Shown: in pieces, positions 9,106 to 17,086 of the stretch
Position numbering within the stretch: the stretch's first letter is position 1
Layout: every line of letters begins with the position of its first letter
Assembly: GCA_040880525.1 (NCBI GenBank)
Contig: JBBDIG010000052.1
Span: 1 to 64,000, forward strand
Direction: 5' to 3'
DNA: 64,000 bases
DNA from: Bacteroidia bacterium
GTDB taxonomy: Bacteria > Bacteroidota > Bacteroidia > CAILMK01 > JBBDIG01
Notes under the pieces: model-generated
Databases searched by the model: none
Seen by the model: the letters and a program-made list of their open reading frames with translations, nothing else
What the model was told of the DNA's origin: nothing
Made by a program: the position numbers and the translations under genes

Positions 9106-9576
9106 ATGATTTTAATGAAAATGCTCAAAATATTCTTAATATCTATCTTGGTAACTAGTTGTGAAAGGGTTGCGATGGATAAGGATTATCCCTTATTTCT
9201 TAAAAACCAATCAAATCATTCCGTAAGAACTATAATAAACCAAGGTGGAAAGTTTGGTTTGCATTATCCTGACACTTCACTGCCGGAAGTGAGTGATAGA
9301 ATTAGCATCGAAATCCTTCCTGGTAGCAAAAATGCAGTGGCAGGGGGAGATGTAACTTGGGCGCAAATATTTGCATCCCAGTTTCCTTTGGATACTTTAT
9401 CTTTCTTTGTCTTGCATAGCGATACAGTATCTAAATTTATCTGGAATGACATTAAATCTGATTACAAAATTTTGAAACGATATGATGTCAGCCTTACGGA
9501 TTTAGAGAAACTAAATTATACATTAACTTATCCTCCTGACTCCACAATGAGAGGTATAAAGATGTACCCAAAATAA
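9106..9576 (+). CDS. Small lipoprotein, putative orphan immunity protein (paralogue of the 9809 gene)
   Basis: 156 residues from ATG 9106, chosen because AAGAAGG lies just upstream and because the longer open frame reading back to 8959 runs through the repeat and scar. The lipobox is LVTSC. The mature part has FLKNQSNHSV, a YPDTSLPE motif and a C-terminal ILKRYDVSLTDLEKLNYTLT. The last two recur in the 9809 product (FPDTTLSE and VLKRYDLREEDLKAQNYTIT), so the two are paralogues. The family is unknown to me. Position behind a repeat and in front of a toxin-cassette scar suggests an orphan immunity gene. Confidence 0.7.
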   Translation: MILMKMLKIFLISILVTSCERVAMDKDYPLFLKNQSNHSVRTIINQGGKFGLHYPDTSLPEVSDRISIEILPGSKNAVAGGDVTWAQIFASQFPLDTLSFFVLHSDTVSKFIWNDIKSDYKILKRYDVSLTDLEKLNYTLTYPPDSTMRGIKMYPK

Positions 9577-9582
9577 AAAATT

Positions 9583-9685
9583 ATGAAAAGCTACATTGTT
9601 GTAACTTGCATTTTATTAATTCCTTTTTGGACTTTCTCCCAAATGGCACACTATACCTAAGATGCAGCCGGCAACTGTACTCCCT
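9583..9685 (+). pseudogene. Decayed copy of the YD-repeat/T9SS gene (scar 2)
   Basis: Starts ATG 9583 and encodes an intact signal-peptide-like leader (MKSYIVVTCILLIPFW, then TFSQ) and MAHYT, followed by a stop where the intact gene at 5413 has Tyr. Past the stop the same frame reads DAAGNC, as in DDAGNC of the intact protein. The homology is cut off by the palindromic repeat at 9686. It lies 6 bp after the stop of the lipoprotein gene, the same arrangement as the 4878/5413 pair. Confidence 0.75.
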
Positions 9686-9780
9686 ACGTTAGCGCGCGTT
9701 TAGCGAAGAGTAACGCGTGCGGTGCCGGTTGCACGCAAGAGGCAGGCATTGCGCTATTGCTAAACGCGCGTAAACGGTCG
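9686..9780. repeat. Palindromic ~95 bp repeat, copy 3
   Basis: Left arm GTTAGCGCGCGTTTAGCGAA and right arm GCGCTATTGCTAAACGCGCG flank a GGTGCCGGTTGCACGCAAGAGGC core. This is the most complete palindrome of the family. It interrupts scar 2 and precedes the next lipoprotein gene by 28 bp. Confidence 0.85.
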
Positions 9781-9808
9781 CTGACCATAAAATTAATTTA
9801 TTAGTGCT

Positions 9809-10243
9809 ATGAACAGGAATTCAATTATGATTTTGATGTTTTCTTTGATTATGCTTTCTGCTGAATGTGAAAAGTCAGTAATGAAAAGCGAAGAGGTTGT
9901 TTGGCTAAAAAACAGCTCTACTCTACGCATTTACGGATCAGTAGGAATGGGAGCACAAAATGGTGGGCTTGATATATTTCCTGATACAACTTTGTCTGAA
10001 ACTGAACCTTTTCTTAGAGAAGTAGAAATAGGTACCAGTGAAATTCTCATTACAACATATACAGTTTCCTCATTTTACAATGAAGTATTAAATGGCAGTA
10101 GAATGAGTGTCTATATTTTCAATGCTGATTCTGTGGACTTAGTGGGATGGGAGGAAATCAGAAATAGAAACATGGTGCTTAAAAGGTATGATCTGAGGGA
10201 AGAAGATTTAAAAGCACAGAACTACACAATCACATATCCATAA
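9809..10243 (+). CDS. Small lipoprotein, putative orphan immunity protein (paralogue of the 9106 gene)
   Basis: 144 residues. The hydrophobic leader ends in a LSAEC lipobox. It shares the layout of the 9106 product: WLKNSS near the start, FPDTTLSE in the middle, LKRYDLREEDLKAQNYTIT at the end. Such paralogue pairs are common among immunity proteins stored behind polymorphic toxin loci. No domain of known function is recognised. Confidence 0.7.
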   Translation: MNRNSIMILMFSLIMLSAECEKSVMKSEEVVWLKNSSTLRIYGSVGMGAQNGGLDIFPDTTLSETEPFLREVEIGTSEILITTYTVSSFYNEVLNGSRMSVYIFNADSVDLVGWEEIRNRNMVLKRYDLREEDLKAQNYTITYP

Positions 10244-10260
10244 ACAAATACGCTAACCTG

Positions 10261-10426
10261 TTTTCAGTAAGTTCTCAAACCGGCCACTACTCCTACGATG
10301 CAGCCGACAACCGCACCTTACGAACGGTTATCCATTTCCACCAGATTCATGTTTAGGGACCGTACCGATATTGGGGAAGATAGTTTGCACACTTCAGAAG
10401 CCGATATCAAGCGATACAAGTCTTAA
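10261..10426 (+). pseudogene. Decayed copy of the YD-repeat/T9SS gene (scar 3)
   Basis: One frame reads SQTGHYSYDAADNRTLRTVI, then HFHQIHV and a stop, matching QTAHYTYDDAGNCILRDVIH and YHQV of the 5413 product. After a frame change the sequence DRTDIGEDSLHTSEADI parallels the acidic linker GPDTGMADF...STAETDAE of the intact gene. The signal peptide and the sorting domain are absent. It follows the 9809 lipoprotein gene by 17 bp. Confidence 0.75.
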
Positions 10427-10512
10427 AGCCAGATGACAGCATAACTTCAAGCAATGGGGCTTGTTTAAATTTCATCGCCCCAATTTAATTAAGCACACGC
10501 CTTATTTAAATA

Positions 10513-10545
10513 TTTGCCGAAAAACTTAAATAGCGTGTACCTTTG
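10513..10545 (+). promoter_or_regulatory. Bacteroidota-type promoter for the Fic gene
   Basis: TTTG at 10513-10516 and TACCTTTG at 10538-10545 are separated by 21 bp, fitting the Bacteroidota -33/-7 consensus (TTTG, TAnnTTTG). The start codon of the Fic gene is 24 bp further on. Confidence 0.6.
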
Positions 10546-10568
10546 TTTAGGTTCACTTAAATAAAGCT

Positions 10569-11693
10569 ATGGATCGTTTCAAGGCAGGTACGTACGTTAG
10601 CCAGGGCAGTTATCATAGCTTCCAACCCACATTCATCAACCGGGAGTGGCAGTTTCATGATCCTGAAATGCAACAGATGTTGAGCCTGGCAGATCGCCAT
10701 TTGGGCAGGCTGGATATGTTTTCCAATTACGTTCCTAACATTGATCTCTTCATCAGCATGCACGTTCTCAAGGAGGCTACACAGTCCAGTAAAATTGAAG
10801 GGACACAAACCAATATTGAGGAAGCACTTTTGGCCAGGGAAGCGGTTCCTATTGAAAAACGTGACGATTGGGAGGAGGTACAGAATTACATTGCAGCAAT
10901 GCATAAGGCCATTCCCCAGCTTGCCTCGGTTCCTTTCAGTTCCCGGCTCATAAAGCTCGCCCATAAAACTTTGCTGCAGGACGTAAGAGGGCAGCATCGT
11001 TTGCCCGGTGAGTTCCGATCCAGTCAAAACTGGATTGGTGGAGCGACTTTGCAGGATGCTGTCTTTATTCCTCCCCCGCACCATGATGTTCCTAAGCTCA
11101 TGAGCGACCTCGAGAAATTCGTTCACAATGAGAAGATATATGTACCGGAACTTATCAGGATTGGCATCATTCACTACCAATTTGAAACGATACATCCATT
11201 TCTGGATGGCAATGGAAGAATAGGCAGGTTATTGATTACGCTTTACCTGGTGAGCAGGAATATTCTTAAACAACCGATTCTATACCTCTCTGATTTCTTT
11301 GAACGCCACCGCCAGCAGTATTACGATAACCTGATGGCGGTGAGGACAAACCATGATATGAAGCGGTGGTTGAAGTTCTTCCTTACGGGCATAATCGAAA
11401 CCGCTAAGAATTCCATTACCACTTTTGAGCACGTTCTTGAACTCAAGAACCAGGTGGAACTGGACATTCAGCAACTTGGGCCACGTGCAGCGAATGCACA
11501 AAAAGTGCTCGATTACTTATACAAACGGCCGTTAATTGATGCCCAGGCCGTGTCACAGGTCACCGGCAAATCGCTGCCAACCTCATATACCCTCATAGAG
11601 CATCTGGAGAAAATGGGAATTCTAAAAGAAATTTCCGGTTCTCAGCGTGGTCGTTATTATTCTTTTGAGCGATATTTAGATTTGTATCGGTAA
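10569..11693 (+). CDS. Fic-domain protein (AMPylator) with N-terminal inhibitory motif and C-terminal winged helix
   Basis: 374 residues. The Fic_N part carries the inhibitory-helix motif SSKIEGT (residues 73-79), as in self-inhibited class II Fic proteins. The catalytic loop HPFLDGNGRIGR is complete at residues 209-220 (His209). A C-terminal helix-turn-helix-like region (~310-374, QKVLDYLYKRPLIDAQAVSQ) fits Fic/DOC proteins with a winged-helix tail. Known family members transfer AMP from ATP to target proteins; the target here is unknown. It is monocistronic with its own promoter. It borders the immunity array but shows no structural link to it. Confidence 0.93.
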   Translation: MDRFKAGTYVSQGSYHSFQPTFINREWQFHDPEMQQMLSLADRHLGRLDMFSNYVPNIDLFISMHVLKEATQSSKIEGTQTNIEEALLAREAVPIEKRDDWEEVQNYIAAMHKAIPQLASVPFSSRLIKLAHKTLLQDVRGQHRLPGEFRSSQNWIGGATLQDAVFIPPPHHDVPKLMSDLEKFVHNEKIYVPELIRIGIIHYQFETIHPFLDGNGRIGRLLITLYLVSRNILKQPILYLSDFFERHRQQYYDNLMAVRTNHDMKRWLKFFLTGIIETAKNSITTFEHVLELKNQVELDIQQLGPRAANAQKVLDYLYKRPLIDAQAVSQVTGKSLPTSYTLIEHLEKMGILKEISGSQRGRYYSFERYLDLYR

Positions 11694-11850
11694 TCTTGAG
11701 TTTCTGAAAAATAAAATTCCTTATCAGTTGATCTTGACTTATAAACTCGCGTCAATGTTCTGATGCTAAAAATAGGTGAGGAGCTCTAATCCTTATTATT
11801 CTCCGGTATTTCCCCTTAAATTGCACTCATAATCAATAAGTATTTTACCT

Positions 11851-13635
11851 ATGAAGACTAAGGCATTTTTTGAAATGCTGTTTTTAATACGGGTGGTGTT
11901 CCAGATTTTCTTTTTTTTACTATTAAGCGTTCCAATAAATGCCCAGGATATTGGAATACCACCCGATACTTTTTTATTCGAGGGGTTAGCGGGAGGTGCT
12001 CCGAAACTATACTCCACGTCTCCAGCTAATGGCATCACAGACTTTGCTGTTGAAGGCAAACGTTTGTTTGTGGTAGCCATTTGTGATTCTTCGCAGATAA
12101 GAATAGGAGACAAAAACTTCGCTTTAAATCATCAATCGAAAGATTCGTTGTATTTCACTATAATCAGTAGTACAATTCAGGACCATGCAATAAATAATGA
12201 TTGGATTATATCCGGTTCAGGGGAATATTTCAAGAAAGCCGGGATTTCAGTTCTAAACGGTTACATCTATTGTGCAGTTGTTTTTCAGCACTACCTTTTT
12301 TTTGAAGGGCAGGAATATGCCACACCAGATTATGCTACAGCCTTTTTCAAAATCAAATTCAATGGCCAAGTTGATAATTTCAAGATAATTCCTGGTCTTA
12401 TCTTTCATGATTTCCAGATGACGTTGGAGGGACCGCTATTTACGGGTGGCTTCCGGGACAGCCTGCTCTTGCAGGATTCCAAATACTTGCCTGTTGGAGA
12501 CAAGCCAAGTCTGTTCAATAACTTCATTGTAAGCTTTGATTTTGGGATGAAACTGCGATGGCTGAAAATCATGTCGCACAATTATTTAGATTCTGATCAG
12601 GCGTTTTATGATCAGGCTCATTCAATCAGGTTTATTCACAAAGAGGTAAATGGAAAAATCTTCTTCGTGAACGACTACACGCATAATGGTATTTGGATTA
12701 ACGCTGAAACCCTTCTTAAGGATACGTTAGACCATCACACTTCCCGATATCTTTTGGGCTCCTTAAACTTGAGTACGGGTGCCTTTAATTGGTATCATGC
12801 TTTGACCACGAACTTCCAGGAATTTTCCTGCCATTGGGATTACCAACGTCAACAGATGTTTTGTATTCTTTCCAATGATTCAGCCCTAAATTCAGAAATG
12901 GGGTTGGGAAATATTTCAAATACTTATCCCCTTCTTATTGATGGGAAACCCGTTCCTGCTCTCAAATCCTATAATATTTACCGTTTCTCTTCAGCCGGGT
13001 CAGTGAGGATAGAACCCATTTCAGCACTTAGGGAACGACTTAAGTTTTTTACCAGGCTTGAGAATGGACACTACATCACATTTTATGGGTATAACCCCGG
13101 GAACCTCAACACCTCCCTGGAGAAAGAGCTAACGGCTGCAGGGGCCAATCCTAAAGGCTATAATTTATTGGAGTTGGATGAAGATTTTCACCTGGTAAAT
13201 ATTATCTCAAAAAGTTTCGGATGGTTTTCGTTAGAAGATCCAAGTCGCGATGAGGATTTGCTCTTCGAATCAGAAACTATGATATCTATACATCAAAAAT
13301 CCGGAATCAAAGCAACAGGATTTCTTAAGCCAGAAGCAATATTAATAGCACCTAAAAAAATCAACGTGTCTGATTATACCCTTTATATTCCCAATGCCTT
13401 TTCTCCAAATGGAGATTTTATCAACGATCAATTCTATTGGTATTCTTCGGGTCTATTCAATTCAGAAATCAAAATTTTCAGCCGGACGGGGGAAAAGGTT
13501 TATGAGGGAGAAGGTCCGTGGGATGGTACGTATAAGGGAGAGAGGCTGAATGGAACTTTTGACTACATATTCCGCGCTCAGGGTTTTTATGATCAAACGA
13601 TAGAAAAATCGGGTTCCATTCAAATAATTCCATAG
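11851..13635 (+). CDS. Secreted protein with T9SS type B (CHU_C) C-terminal domain
   Basis: 594 residues. A signal peptide ends about VPINAQ. The long middle region has no motif I can name but resembles SBBP-like propeller proteins found with this tail (GTGAFNWYHALTT). The C-terminal domain shows IPNAFSPNGDFINDQF, KIFSRTGEKVYE, and WDGTYKGERLNGTFDYIF, the gliding-motility-associated T9SS type B signal. A surface-anchored or released extracellular protein is predicted. The gene stands alone. Confidence 0.82.
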   Translation: MKTKAFFEMLFLIRVVFQIFFFLLLSVPINAQDIGIPPDTFLFEGLAGGAPKLYSTSPANGITDFAVEGKRLFVVAICDSSQIRIGDKNFALNHQSKDSLYFTIISSTIQDHAINNDWIISGSGEYFKKAGISVLNGYIYCAVVFQHYLFFEGQEYATPDYATAFFKIKFNGQVDNFKIIPGLIFHDFQMTLEGPLFTGGFRDSLLLQDSKYLPVGDKPSLFNNFIVSFDFGMKLRWLKIMSHNYLDSDQAFYDQAHSIRFIHKEVNGKIFFVNDYTHNGIWINAETLLKDTLDHHTSRYLLGSLNLSTGAFNWYHALTTNFQEFSCHWDYQRQQMFCILSNDSALNSEMGLGNISNTYPLLIDGKPVPALKSYNIYRFSSAGSVRIEPISALRERLKFFTRLENGHYITFYGYNPGNLNTSLEKELTAAGANPKGYNLLELDEDFHLVNIISKSFGWFSLEDPSRDEDLLFESETMISIHQKSGIKATGFLKPEAILIAPKKINVSDYTLYIPNAFSPNGDFINDQFYWYSSGLFNSEIKIFSRTGEKVYEGEGPWDGTYKGERLNGTFDYIFRAQGFYDQTIEKSGSIQIIP

Positions 13636-13717
13636 GAGAAAGATAATAGATCTCAAAGATCCAATTTACTTCTCCCTTTGTCTTAAATAAGATATTTTGC
13701 TTGATTATTATTGCCCA

Positions 13718-13750
13718 TACGCTATCGCTAAACGCGCGCCAACGGGGGGA
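13718..13750. repeat. Palindromic ~95 bp repeat, copy 4 (right arm only)
   Basis: ACGCTATCGCTAAACGCGCG and the following CCAACGGGGGGATCTG match the right end of copy 1 almost exactly, including the flanking GAT. No left arm is present. Apart from this fragment, the 13636-13865 gap holds only the promoter of the next gene. Confidence 0.8.
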
Positions 13751-13803
13751 TCTGCCGGGGTAATCCTAACCCGCAAATCCAGACTTGCATTTTAGAATCC
13801 AGG

Positions 13804-13837
13804 TTGTACTGTTCAGGAAGCAATATTGCTATATTTG
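13804..13837 (+). promoter_or_regulatory. Probable promoter of the DUF433/DUF5615 pair
   Basis: TTG at 13804-13806 and TATATTTG at 13830-13837, 23 bp apart, with the antitoxin ATG 28 bp downstream. Fits the Bacteroidota TAnnTTTG consensus. Confidence 0.45.
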
Positions 13838-13865
13838 GAGCAGAGAAGAATAAAAGTTTACTGCT

Positions 13866-14087
13866 ATGAAATTATATAAAGACCTGATAAAAATAAATCC
13901 TGCTAAGCGTTTCGGCAGACCATGTGTGAGAGACACCAGAATAACTGTTTACGATGTACTGGCATGGCTCTCAAAAGGCATGACAAAAGAGGACATTATC
14001 GAGGATTTTCCTGAACTGACAGAGGAGGATATTAACGCTTGTCTTGCCTATGCCGCGGACAGGGAGCACAATATCAGGGTTGCTTAG
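13866..14087 (+). CDS. DUF433 family antitoxin (VapB-like)
   Basis: 73 residues. The motif NPAKRFGRPCVRDTRITVYD followed by VLAWLSKGMTKEDIIEDF and PELTEEDINACLAYA is the DUF433 signature, a small helical DNA-binding fold. DUF433 proteins typically precede DUF5615 PIN-like toxins and are regarded as their antitoxins. The partner follows after 12 bp. Confidence 0.88.
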   Translation: MKLYKDLIKINPAKRFGRPCVRDTRITVYDVLAWLSKGMTKEDIIEDFPELTEEDINACLAYAADREHNIRVA

Positions 14088-14099
14088 ATACGCCAGTTG

Positions 14100-14441
14100 A
14101 TGAAGCTTTTACTTGATCAGAATATTTCTTTTAGGACAGTTCGCTATCTGCAGCCTGCAGTGCCTGAAATCACTCATTTGAAATTTGTTGGGCTGCTGAA
14201 TGCCGAAGATTACCGAATATGGGATTTTGCTCACCTGAATAATTACGCCATTGTAACGTTTGATATTGATTTTTATGAGTTGCAAATAATAAAGGGATTT
14301 CCGCCAAAAATCATTTGGTTGCGAACCGGAAATATGACCAGGCAAGTGTTTGTTAATTTCTTTTTAAAAAACCTTGATGCCATACACGAGTTTCTTAGCT
14401 CTAGGGAATTTGAGGATGTTGGATGTCTTGAACTTAGCTAA
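14100..14441 (+). CDS. DUF5615 PIN-like toxin
   Basis: 113 residues from ATG 14100; a TTG three bases earlier is in frame but less likely. MKLLLDQNIS with the acidic Asp6, TFDIDFYEL in the middle and PPKIIWLRTGN are hallmarks of DUF5615, a PIN-like fold presumed to be an RNase. It is co-oriented with the DUF433 gene, as in VapBC-like toxin-antitoxin modules. The toxin role is inferred from family and context. Confidence 0.87.
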   Translation: MKLLLDQNISFRTVRYLQPAVPEITHLKFVGLLNAEDYRIWDFAHLNNYAIVTFDIDFYELQIIKGFPPKIIWLRTGNMTRQVFVNFFLKNLDAIHEFLSSREFEDVGCLELS

Positions 14442-14483
14442 TTTCGGCACATAAGAAGACAGAAAATAAATCCTTGACGATGA

Positions 14484-14546
14484 AGGAATTTCCGGCTGTA
14501 AAGCAGCCATAAAACCCTTGCAAGGGCTAACGCACAAGAAATTCCT
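14484..14546. repeat. Nested palindrome able to form a three-way junction
   Basis: The outer stem AGGAATTTC (14484-14492) pairs with GAAATTCCT (14538-14546). Inside lie GGCTG/CAGCC (14494-14498 with 14504-14508, loop TAAAG) and the perfect palindrome CCCTTGCAAGGG (14515-14526). It occupies the gap between the toxin-antitoxin pair and the dehydrogenase gene. It could be a REP-like mobile repeat or a structured transcript end; no run of T follows. Confidence 0.6.
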
Positions 14547-14670
14547 GATATTCCGTAATCTCGAAATTTATAGTTGAAAGGTTTGTTTGTATTTCAAAAT
14601 TTTATCCCAGTCGCGATATAACACCACATTTTGGCCCGGAAAACCCCGCTATATCCCGCTACTAAAATTT

Positions 14671-14678
14671 CTACATTT
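14671..14678 (+). promoter_or_regulatory. -7 box of the glutamate-type dehydrogenase gene
   Basis: TACATTTG matches TAnnTTTG and lies 59 bp before the chosen ATG. No clear TTG -33 element is at the usual distance. Confidence 0.45.
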
Positions 14679-14737
14679 GCAGCGTTTTTCCCGGAGCTAA
14701 CCCGGGAATTCTTCGAAAAACATTTTTATTGCCGAAT

Positions 14738-15967
14738 ATGAGGGAGCTGCTTAAGAAGTTCGAGAACAAGCAACCGGAAATAGTTTTTGAGTGGAAAGAT
14801 GCCGAAACGGAAGCGGAAGGTTGGGTTGTGATCAACTCATTGCGGGGCGGGGCCGCAGGCGGGGGAACGCGGATGCGCAAAGGGCTGCACAAGGAAGAGG
14901 TCGTTTCACTGGCAAAGACAATGGAGGTGAAGTTCTCCTTCTGTGGGCCGCCCATTGGTGGCGCCAAGTCGGGAATCAACTTCGACCCGCGCGATCCCAG
15001 GAAAAAAGAGGTGCTGGAGCGCTGGTACAAAGCCGTGCTTCCGCTCCTGAAAAGCTACTATGGAACCGGTGGCGACCTCAATATTGACGAAGTTAAGGAT
15101 GTGATTCCCATTACCGAAGACCTCGGCCTGCTGCACCCGCAGGAGGGCGTACTAATGGGCCACTTCAATCCTGGCGAAGAGGAAAAGGTAGACAAGATAG
15201 CCCAGCTTAGAAAGGGCGTAAAAAAGGTGGTGGAGCTTGAGGAATACTCGCCAGACGTTTCGCAGAAAATCACTGTGGCCGATCTGATCACCGGATATGG
15301 TGTGAGCGAATCGGTGGTGCATTTCTACAATATTTATGGAGGAGAGCTGAAAGGCAAAAGGGTAATTATCCAGGGCTGGGGAAATGTGGCTGCGGCTGCG
15401 GCCTACTACCTGGCCAGAGAAGGTGCTGCAATTGTGGGTATTATTGATAAAGAGGGTGGCCTCATCAATGAGCGTGGATTTTCATTGGAGCAGGTAAAAA
15501 AGCTCTTTTTGGACAAAAACGGAAACAAGCTTGAGGCACCTGATATGTTATCATTCGATGAGGTGAACCAACGGATTTGGGACATCAAGGCAGATGTGTT
15601 TATTCCGGCTGCGGCTTCGCGGCTGGTGCATAAAGAGCACCTCGACCGACTCAGGATGGCAGGCGTGGAAGTAATCAGCAGCGGAGCCAACGTCCCCTTT
15701 CATGAAAAGCGGATATTCTTTGGTGAGGTAACGGAAGCGGCAGACGGACAGTTTGCTATCATTCCTGATTTTATAGCCAATTCTGGCATGGCGCGCGTGT
15801 TTGCCTACCTCATGCAATCGCGCGTAAAAGTGCAGGACAAATTCATCTTTGAGGATGTTTCCAACAGCATAAAGGCAGCAATAAAACAAGTGCATGATGA
15901 GAACCCATCGCGCAGAAATCTTGTGGAGACAGCATTTGAAATTGCGCTGCGAAAAATAGGTCAATAA
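14738..15967 (+). CDS. Glu/Leu/Phe/Val family amino-acid dehydrogenase
   Basis: 409 residues from ATG 14738; a TTG at 14729 would add three residues. The ELFV-dehydrogenase dimerisation domain contains the catalytic region PPIGGAKSGI (substrate/catalytic Lys) and TGGDLNIDEV. The NAD(P)-binding Rossmann domain begins near VIIQGWGNVAAAAAYYLARE. It catalyses reversible oxidative deamination of an amino acid, probably glutamate, to the 2-oxo acid and ammonia. Length fits the family. The MscS gene starts at the base after its stop, so co-transcription is likely. Confidence 0.9.
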   Translation: MRELLKKFENKQPEIVFEWKDAETEAEGWVVINSLRGGAAGGGTRMRKGLHKEEVVSLAKTMEVKFSFCGPPIGGAKSGINFDPRDPRKKEVLERWYKAVLPLLKSYYGTGGDLNIDEVKDVIPITEDLGLLHPQEGVLMGHFNPGEEEKVDKIAQLRKGVKKVVELEEYSPDVSQKITVADLITGYGVSESVVHFYNIYGGELKGKRVIIQGWGNVAAAAAYYLAREGAAIVGIIDKEGGLINERGFSLEQVKKLFLDKNGNKLEAPDMLSFDEVNQRIWDIKADVFIPAAASRLVHKEHLDRLRMAGVEVISSGANVPFHEKRIFFGEVTEAADGQFAIIPDFIANSGMARVFAYLMQSRVKVQDKFIFEDVSNSIKAAIKQVHDENPSRRNLVETAFEIALRKIGQ

Positions 15968-17086
15968 ATGGAAGAGTTTTTAGGACAGGAGTTTTTTGGT
16001 AATTCAGTTAGGGCATATTTAATTTTTGGGGGGCTGATTATTTTGGCAATCCTCTTTAAGCGGATTGGCGCCCGGTTTATCAGCAAAATCCTGATTAAAG
16101 CATTTCAGCGTTTTTTTGACAAGGAGCATGTCAATCAATATGTAAACCTGATTCGGCCACCGCTTGAGATGCTGATCCTCATCCTGATGGTCTACATCGC
16201 GCTCCAAACCCTGAGCTTACCAGTAGAGTTGACCGAAGAAGGATATTGGAGCAAGTCTGCGCGATTTACAGATGTGCTTTTCCAGATATTCATGCTGGTG
16301 CTTTTTGTATGGCTCATTTTCCGAGTAATTGATGTGGTAGCCACCATACTTTTTAAGAAGGCTGAACTAAGCGAATCCCGGCTTGACGATCAGTTGGTTC
16401 CATTTTTCAAGGAAATGAGCAAAATAGTGGCTGCAATCCTCGCATTCATATTTATGCTGGGAGCGGTTTTCCACCTGAATGTATCATCCCTTATTGCGGG
16501 CATTGGAATTGGCGGCCTGGCCATAGCCCTTGCAGCACAGGAAACACTGGCTAATTTGTTTGCGTCATTTGCAATTTTCCTTGATAAGCCTTTTCAGGTA
16601 GGAGACCTGATACAAGTGGACGATATTATAGGCGAGGTTACCCATGTTGGCTTCAGAAGCTCGCGCATTCGCACGCTGGATAAAAGCTATCTCACGCTGC
16701 CAAACAAAATGCTGGTAGACCGGAAGGTGGACAATCTTTCTTTGCGGACCTTCAGAAGGGTGAACATGACGGTAGGCGTGACCTACAGCACCACTCCGAA
16801 ACAGATTTACGAGATCAATGCGGAATTAAAGCAGTTTCTGGATGACCATGAATCTACCAACCCGGATAGCATCGTAAGGCTGCATGACTTCGGGGACAGT
16901 TCTCTGAATATTTTGCTCATATATTTTATTACCGATCTGGAATATGCCAGTTATCTGAAAATAAGAGAAGAGGTGAATTATAAGGTGATGGAGATTGTAG
17001 AAAAACATCAATCAAGTATTGCGTTCCCCACGCGTACCCTTCATCTCTTTGACGAAACAAAAATGATAAATACAGAAAATGAATAA
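15968..17086 (+). CDS. MscS-family mechanosensitive ion channel
   Basis: 372 residues. Several N-terminal membrane segments lead to the pore/TM3 region GIGGLAIALAAQETLANLFA. The beta domain follows with DKPFQVGDLIQVDDIIGEV and RTLDKSYLTLPNKML, both diagnostic of MscS. Such channels open at high membrane tension and release solutes on hypo-osmotic shock. The ATG directly abuts the dehydrogenase TAA, and the end overlaps the antiporter gene by 8 bp. This makes a three-gene block with ion and nitrogen homeostasis flavour. Confidence 0.93.
   Translation: MEEFLGQEFFGNSVRAYLIFGGLIILAILFKRIGARFISKILIKAFQRFFDKEHVNQYVNLIRPPLEMLILILMVYIALQTLSLPVELTEEGYWSKSARFTDVLFQIFMLVLFVWLIFRVIDVVATILFKKAELSESRLDDQLVPFFKEMSKIVAAILAFIFMLGAVFHLNVSSLIAGIGIGGLAIALAAQETLANLFASFAIFLDKPFQVGDLIQVDDIIGEVTHVGFRSSRIRTLDKSYLTLPNKMLVDRKVDNLSLRTFRRVNMTVGVTYSTTPKQIYEINAELKQFLDDHESTNPDSIVRLHDFGDSSLNILLIYFITDLEYASYLKIREEVNYKVMEIVEKHQSSIAFPTRTLHLFDETKMINTENE

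Noticed and set aside
8959..9576. Long open frame of 205 residues covering the 9106 lipoprotein
   Set aside because: Its first ~49 codons run through the gene scar and the palindromic repeat; the lipoprotein leader and ribosome-binding site point to ATG 9106.
13866..14441. Novel two-gene defence system
   Set aside because: The pair matches the known DUF433/DUF5615 toxin-antitoxin type, so it is not new.
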